The notes under the pieces are model-generated. The model had not been told where the DNA came from. It did no database searches and was given only the letters and a program-made list of their open reading frames with translations. A stretch of DNA of 10,498 nt from Chromatiales bacterium (GTDB taxonomy: Bacteria > Pseudomonadota > Gammaproteobacteria > UBA6429 > Thiohalophilaceae), in NCBI GenBank assembly GCA_027001895.1, contig JALTLP010000327.1:1-10498 (forward strand), written 5' to 3'. Numbering within the stretch: the first letter of the stretch is position 1; each line of letters begins with the position of its first letter. Below, piece after piece: positions 7,427 to 10,498 of the stretch. Both the position numbers and the translations under genes were made by a program.

Positions 7427-7427
7427 C
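7421..7427 (-). other. Integron R' core box at the 5' end of the array
   Basis: GTTAGGT on the minus strand, a perfect match to GTTRRRY. It is the first recombination junction of the array and its continuation GTTAGGTGT matches the R'' of cassette 1. No complete attC or attI lies upstream of it. Its AGGTG also appears to be the ribosome binding site of the following gene. Confidence 0.55.
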
Positions 7428-7458
7428 ATTAATAGATACAGATTTTACCTATCCCAAT

Positions 7459-7479
7459 TTTAGACAGAATCTGCCTAAA
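7459..7479. promoter_or_regulatory. 21-base near-perfect palindrome, possible operator
   Basis: On the plus strand the arms are TTTAGACAGA and TCTGCCTAAA around a single central A, with one mismatch. It lies between a candidate extended -10 element and the first cassette gene, where a repressor could block transcription of the array. It could also form a hairpin in the leader RNA. It is not a LexA box (no CTG-N10-CAG). Confidence 0.4.
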
Positions 7480-7496
7480 CCATCCAGTTCCCATAA

Positions 7497-7505
7497 ATCA
7501 TACCA
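7497..7505 (-). promoter_or_regulatory. Candidate extended -10 promoter of the cassette array
   Basis: TGGTATGAT on the minus strand matches the extended -10 pattern TGnTATnnT, about 87 bases before the first cassette ATG. No good -35 box is seen at 17 bases, which extended -10 promoters can tolerate. It lies just after the putative terminator of the upstream operon. Confidence 0.35.
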
Positions 7506-7544
7506 AAGATCGTTTTTTTGTGCGACCAAAATTCTTTTTATGGT

Positions 7545-7567
7545 AAAAAATGCTTACATTTTAAGCA
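7545..7567 (-). terminator. Putative rho-independent terminator of the polyene operon
   Basis: On the minus strand a perfect 6-base stem (TGCTTA / TAAGCA, loop AAATG) is followed directly by six T residues. It lies about 85 bases after the stop codon of the last gene of the polyene operon. The stem is short and low in G+C, so termination may be partial. Confidence 0.5.
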
Positions 7568-7624
7568 ATGAAAAGGATTTGATTGGCTATAGCAGCGTAG
7601 CTTTTGTTGGTATTGTGAGTGAGT

Positions 7625-7638
7625 AAAGCGAGTGGTTG
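7625..7638 (-). repeat. attC-centre repeat copy without core boxes
   Basis: CAACCACTCGCTTT on the minus strand is identical to the centre of the attC site at 6726-6739 and near-identical to the one at 6175-6188. It starts only 13 bases after the stop codon of the adjacent gene, too close for a full R''-L'' half. No GTTRRRY box follows at the expected distance, so it looks like a remnant of a damaged attC. Confidence 0.5.
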
Positions 7639-7651
7639 ATGCCTAAAATAT

Positions 7652-8377
7652 TTAGTGAATTTGTGGCATATCGGTTTTGTCGAAATAGTCCTGCATGATT
7701 TCACGAACATGTTCGGGGTAGTTCATTCGCACCATTTCAGACATACCCTCTTTAAAAAAGCCCGGTGCATCCATTGGCAGGGCTGTAATCAGGTCTGAAA
7801 AAACGTGTTGTATGGTGTCGACATCGTGGCTGCGAGTGGCAACAATACCTCGGTTAATATTTAGTAAACGCCACGGGCGGTGCATATTGCTAAGTTCTAT
7901 ATCCTGTTTTATAGCATCGCTACAGGCATCGGCAATTTCACCGATAAAATCGGCCAGGGTAATCAGTTCAGCCGTATCTTTGGTCGCGTTGGCAGTTTGT
8001 GCCAGCGCATCAACAATGGGTTCGAGCAGATTTATCTGGCCGTTGCGTTGAATCACCCAGTCGGCAATAACCAGTGCCATTTGTTGCATCACCTGGCGGG
8101 TTTCATCCAGTTGAAGTTCATTGGCTTTAAACGCCAGTTTTTCCAGTACGCTTAAACCGTGTTCGCCGATATCGGTTATATCGTTTGTGACAAATTCCTG
8201 TTTGCTTTTGTCGACCCCTTCGGCAATATCAAAGAACTGGTTCATGGCCTGTATGCTTGTTTGCAGTTCGTCGCTGCTTGCAGACGGGTTAGTATTTTGT
8301 TCGGTTTGCACAAGTTCTTCGGCATACGAATTAAATACCTTGCGTGCATCGGCCAGGCTTGTTTCAAGAAATTTCAT
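7652..8377 (-). CDS. Unknown helical protein, last gene of the polyene operon
   Basis: 241 residues, soluble and predicted almost entirely helical, with no signal peptide, membrane span or known catalytic motif. The N-terminal part (about 1-60) is acidic and Gln/Ser-rich. The most conserved-looking stretch is at the C-terminal end, with NMHRPWRLLNINRG (163-176) and PGFFKEGMSEMVRMNYPEHV (202-221). The ATG (8375-8377) directly abuts the TAA of the ketoreductase gene (8378-8380), so translation is almost certainly coupled and the protein is probably made together with the polyene enzymes. I do not recognise it among the standard APE proteins (carrier proteins, ketosynthases, dehydratases, ligase, thioesterase, acyl- or glycosyltransferase, exporter). 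A structural or regulatory role in the biosynthetic complex is a guess. It is followed by the putative terminator and the cassette array. Confidence 0.7.
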   Translation of the reverse strand: MKFLETSLADARKVFNSYAEELVQTEQNTNPSASSDELQTSIQAMNQFFDIAEGVDKSKQEFVTNDITDIGEHGLSVLEKLAFKANELQLDETRQVMQQMALVIADWVIQRNGQINLLEPIVDALAQTANATKDTAELITLADFIGEIADACSDAIKQDIELSNMHRPWRLLNINRGIVATRSHDVDTIQHVFSDLITALPMDAPGFFKEGMSEMVRMNYPEHVREIMQDYFDKTDMPQIH

Positions 8378-9103
8378 TTATGCCATTGCGCCGTTAATGT
8401 TTATAACCTGCCCGGATATATAGCCTGCATCGGCAGAGGCTAAAAAGCCAACTAGACTGGCAACTTCTTCGGGTTTCCCGGCGCGTTGCATGGGTACAAT
8501 TTTTTTAATGGTGTCTTTATCAAATATCTTGTCGGTCATTTCCCCCTGAATTACACCGGGTGCAACCACGTTAGCGGTAATGCCGCGTGATGCCATTTCC
8601 AGTGCAATGCTTTTTGTTGCGCCGTGCAGTCCCGCTTTGGCTGCGGCATAGTTTGCCTGACCGCGATTACCCATTACCCCGGCAACCGACGACATGGAAA
8701 TAATCCGTCCCCAGCGGGTTTGCATCATGGGTAATAGCAGGGGTTGGGTGACATTATAAAAACCATTAAGGTTAACGTCTAAAACCTGTTGCCATTGTTG
8801 CTGTTGCATACCGGCCATAATAGCATCGTCATGGATGCCGGCATTGTTAACCAGTACCTGGATAGCACCTTGTTGTAAAACTTCTTCGAGTTTTGTTTTA
8901 GTTGCTGCCGCATCAGTAAGATTAAAGACAATCGCTTCGGCATTGCCACCGGCCTGTTTAATTTTATCAACCACAGCCTCGGCACGTTCGGGGCGCGAAT
9001 TGGCATGCACGTAAACAAAAAAATTGTTTGCGGCAAGTTGCTGGCAAATGGCTTTGCCAATGTCACCACTTCCTCCGGTAACCAGTGCGCGTTTTTGAGT
9101 CAT
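8378..9103 (-). CDS. apeQ: 3-oxoacyl-ACP reductase, ApeQ/FabG type
   Basis: A 241-residue classical short-chain dehydrogenase that reduces the 3-keto group of acyl-ACP with NADPH. Visible are the nucleotide-binding TGGSGDIG (9-16), NNAG (86-89), structural Asn111, catalytic Ser139, Tyr152 and Lys156 in the stretch SSVAGVMGNRGQANYAAAK, and the FabG-typical end YISGQVININGAMA. Only polyene clusters and similar type II systems place such a reductase after a hotdog dehydratase and a chain-length-factor gene, so ApeQ is the likely role; general FabG is the alternative. A longer reading frame starts 17 codons upstream, but the ATG at 9101-9103 has AAAGGTGA upstream and aligns with the family start. 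It begins four bases after the dehydratase stop codon. Confidence 0.88.
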   Translation of the reverse strand: MTQKRALVTGGSGDIGKAICQQLAANNFFVYVHANSRPERAEAVVDKIKQAGGNAEAIVFNLTDAAATKTKLEEVLQQGAIQVLVNNAGIHDDAIMAGMQQQQWQQVLDVNLNGFYNVTQPLLLPMMQTRWGRIISMSSVAGVMGNRGQANYAAAKAGLHGATKSIALEMASRGITANVVAPGVIQGEMTDKIFDKDTIKKIVPMQRAGKPEEVASLVGFLASADAGYISGQVININGAMA

Positions 9104-9107
9104 GCTG

Positions 9108-9566
9108 TTATTCACCTTTGTCCATTTGTATAACTGTTGCGCGACCAGTGGCAACGCTTACTTCATTTTTATCCTGTAAAAAATACATACGAAATTCATA
9201 CATCAAGTTGCCTGATTGAGCCATTAACTGTTTTACCGCAATATGCAGGGTGTTTTTAATATCGTCGAGGTAGGCAAACGACAGACTTACATCGCGCACA
9301 GCGGCAAGGTAACCGGGTGCCAATATTTCGCCCTGTTCGCGCGCCAGTAAACCACCGTGGATCGCCATCGCCTGGGCACAGTATTCAATAGCATGTAGAG
9401 CAGAAAGTTTGTTGCCTTTAAGTAACGGGTTGTTATTGGCAAGGTGTGTTTGTGTTGTACAAAGTAAATCTGTTTTATTCCAGTTTAAAACCTGCTCGTT
9501 TAAACACATTAAACCGGCATGTGGGATTAAACTGGCGATTTCAGATTTTTGTATTGTCGCTGTCAT
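9108..9566 (-). CDS. apeP: Hotdog-fold 3-hydroxyacyl-ACP dehydratase, ApeP type
   Basis: 152 residues. The N-terminal LIPHAGLMCLNEQV (13-26) contains His16 in the position of the catalytic His of FabZ-like dehydratases. AIEYCAQAMAIHGGL (59-73) has Glu61 on the central helix, where the second catalytic residue is expected. PGYLAAVRDVSLSF matches the strand that follows. ApeP-type proteins act with a second hotdog protein (ApeI) to dehydrate 3-hydroxyacyl-ACP to the trans-2-enoyl form; no enoyl reductase is needed, so conjugated double bonds accumulate. The partner is not in this window. The start codon overlaps the stop of the previous gene (ATGA at 9563-9566), which implies translational coupling. 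The short length and the PHAG motif are typical of this family. Confidence 0.82.
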   Translation of the reverse strand: MTATIQKSEIASLIPHAGLMCLNEQVLNWNKTDLLCTTQTHLANNNPLLKGNKLSALHAIEYCAQAMAIHGGLLAREQGEILAPGYLAAVRDVSLSFAYLDDIKNTLHIAVKQLMAQSGNLMYEFRMYFLQDKNEVSVATGRATVIQMDKGE

Positions 9567-10360
9567 AAGTTTTCCACAATAATATTCAGTGCGGTTGACT
9601 GTACATGCGGTATAACAACGTTAGCATTTTGTTTTGTTGCTAATAATTGCAGTAGTGGCAAGGCGCGTGCAGCCGGGTTGCCCAGGCGCAGGGCTTCCAG
9701 TTCGCTGTTAGTGCATGTGCTGTAAGCTGTGTTGTTCGCCAGCTCAAGTTTCAATTTGGCAAAGCTGTTAGTTTGTTTGTTAGCTGAAAAAACCATTGCG
9801 GTTGCAAAGGGTGCGTGTAAATGTCGTGCACTATCGAGCGGCTCGGGGCCGGGTACATCGTAGGCAACAAACAGCACCGGTTTGTTTTCGACTGCAACGT
9901 AAGTTGCGGCTTCTATTAAGCCGATAGCAAAGCTTTCATCTGCGCCGCTTATACTATTGGAGTTTTGTTGTGCCTTTGCAGCAATAGCCCAGTAGCCGGC
10001 CGGTGCGTTATGTACCGAGTTATGAAAGTTAGTGGGTGACACGGGGTGTTCGGGCAGGGTGAGTGCGCGACAAATTTTATCCATAATACTCATGTCGCCA
10101 TCGGACGATGCAAACACCGTGGCATAGTCACTGGCGGTTTCTAAGTCAGAGCCCAGGCATTGTTCTGCAGCATGCAGGGCCAGCTTTATTAAAGCCGTTG
10201 TACGACGGCGTTCGTTAGCCGGTAAGATAGCCGGTGTTAGTTTGGGCAGTTCTTCAAAAGTATAAGTCTGTTTTTCACGCAGCACATCCTGACTGGCCTG
10301 CCAGCCATTCAGGCCAGGGGCCACCAGACTGATATTGTTTAAGTAAATTTTAGTGCTCAT
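9563..10360 (-). CDS. apeC: Short ketosynthase-like chain length factor, ApeC type
   Basis: 265 residues, much shorter than a ketosynthase (about 410). It resembles the N-terminal half only (Ketoacyl-synt_2-type proteins). Family features are ILPANERRRTTALIKLALHAAEQ (45-67), VFASSDGDMSIMDKICRAL (82-100) and SPTNFHNSVHNAPAGYWAI (108-126). At the place of the active-site Cys the sequence reads ISGADESFAIG (137-147), with no cysteine, so it cannot act as a condensing enzyme alone. In APE systems such a protein forms a heterodimer with the ketosynthase ApeO and helps set chain length. The gene starts 40 bases after the ketosynthase stop codon and overlaps the dehydratase start by four bases. No strong ribosome binding site is seen. 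Confidence 0.82.
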   Translation of the reverse strand: MSTKIYLNNISLVAPGLNGWQASQDVLREKQTYTFEELPKLTPAILPANERRRTTALIKLALHAAEQCLGSDLETASDYATVFASSDGDMSIMDKICRALTLPEHPVSPTNFHNSVHNAPAGYWAIAAKAQQNSNSISGADESFAIGLIEAATYVAVENKPVLFVAYDVPGPEPLDSARHLHAPFATAMVFSANKQTNSFAKLKLELANNTAYSTCTNSELEALRLGNPAARALPLLQLLATKQNANVVIPHVQSTALNIIVENL

Positions 10361-10400
10361 GCTGCTTGTCTGTTATTTTCCTTTGTAAGCCTGTTGCGGT

Positions 10401-10498
10401 TTATGCATTATCATTCCGACTAATTAACAGGCTGCTGTTGCTGCCACCAAAGCCAAACGAGTTGCTGATAAATTTATTAACGGGCGTATTATTTTTTT
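10401..10498 (-). CDS. Beta-ketoacyl-ACP synthase, C-terminal fragment (ApeO-like)
   Basis: Only the last 32 codons are in the window and the gene continues past the right edge. The C-terminus reads VNKFISNSFGFGGSNSSLLI and then SRNDNA and a stop. NSFGFGGSN is the glycine-rich signature at the end of FabF/FabB-type ketosynthases, close to the active site. With the chain-length-factor gene next, this is probably the condensing partner (ApeO-like), but the active-site Cys and both His residues lie outside the window. Confidence 0.8.
   Translation of the reverse strand, partial: KNNTPVNKFISNSFGFGGSNSSLLISRNDNA

Noticed and set aside
6175..7638. Three copies of an AAAGCGAG-containing repeat as a CRISPR or a dispersed palindromic repeat
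   Set aside because: Copies are 550-900 bases apart and gene-sized units lie between them; two of the three sit inside attC sites, which explains them better.
7812..8443. Plus-strand reading frames opposite the unknown polyene-operon gene
   Set aside because: The minus-strand frame abuts the ketoreductase stop codon and is longer; the plus-strand frames lack start signals and family features.
9104..9154. Upstream start extending the ketoreductase by 17 residues
   Set aside because: The extension lies inside the dehydratase gene and the ATG at 9103 has a good ribosome binding site and matches the family start.

Overview
This looks like the chromosome of a gammaproteobacterium, probably aquatic or marine. 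The grounds are an aryl-polyene-type fatty acid operon, VCR-like integron attC sites and AT-leaning gammaproteobacterial coding style. No rRNA or tRNA is present to fix the taxon, so this placement is an inference.

Left part (1-4544). The start of a lipoprotein gene runs leftwards off the edge (1-92). A short divergent region separates it from a rightward set of four genes. These are a GT2 glycosyltransferase fused to a DUF218/YdcF domain (244-1662), an Lcp/MpaB-type haem oxygenase (1803-3233), a soluble Cache (PDC) sensor protein (3211-4164, overlapping the oxygenase gene) and a small protein of unknown function (4179-4544).

Middle part (4576-7650, all genes on the minus strand, more AT-rich). 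This has the organisation of an integron cassette array without a visible integrase. Reading leftwards, there is a candidate promoter and palindrome, then an R' core box directly in front of a 210-codon gene, an attC site, an RDD-family membrane protein gene, a second attC site, and an RDD membrane protein plus lipoprotein gene pair. For both complete cassettes the core box at the 5' end is the reverse complement of the R'' box at the 3' end, as expected for units that circularised and inserted. The last unit has no recognisable 3' attC. A repeat like the attC centre, without core boxes, also sits at the right edge of the array.

Right part (7652-10498, minus strand). This is the 3' end of an aryl polyene (APE)-type type II fatty acid synthase operon. 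In transcription order it holds a ketosynthase (C-terminus only), a short chain-length-factor-like ketosynthase homologue (ApeC type), a hotdog dehydratase (ApeP type), a ketoreductase (ApeQ/FabG type) and an all-helical protein of unknown function whose start codon abuts the ketoreductase stop codon. A hairpin followed by six T residues downstream may end this operon.

The main point of interest is the cassette array inserted between the polyene operon and the glycosyltransferase/oxygenase set. Secondary points are the GT2-DUF218 fusion, the Lcp-type oxygenase close to a polyene synthase, and the uncharacterised last gene of the polyene operon.
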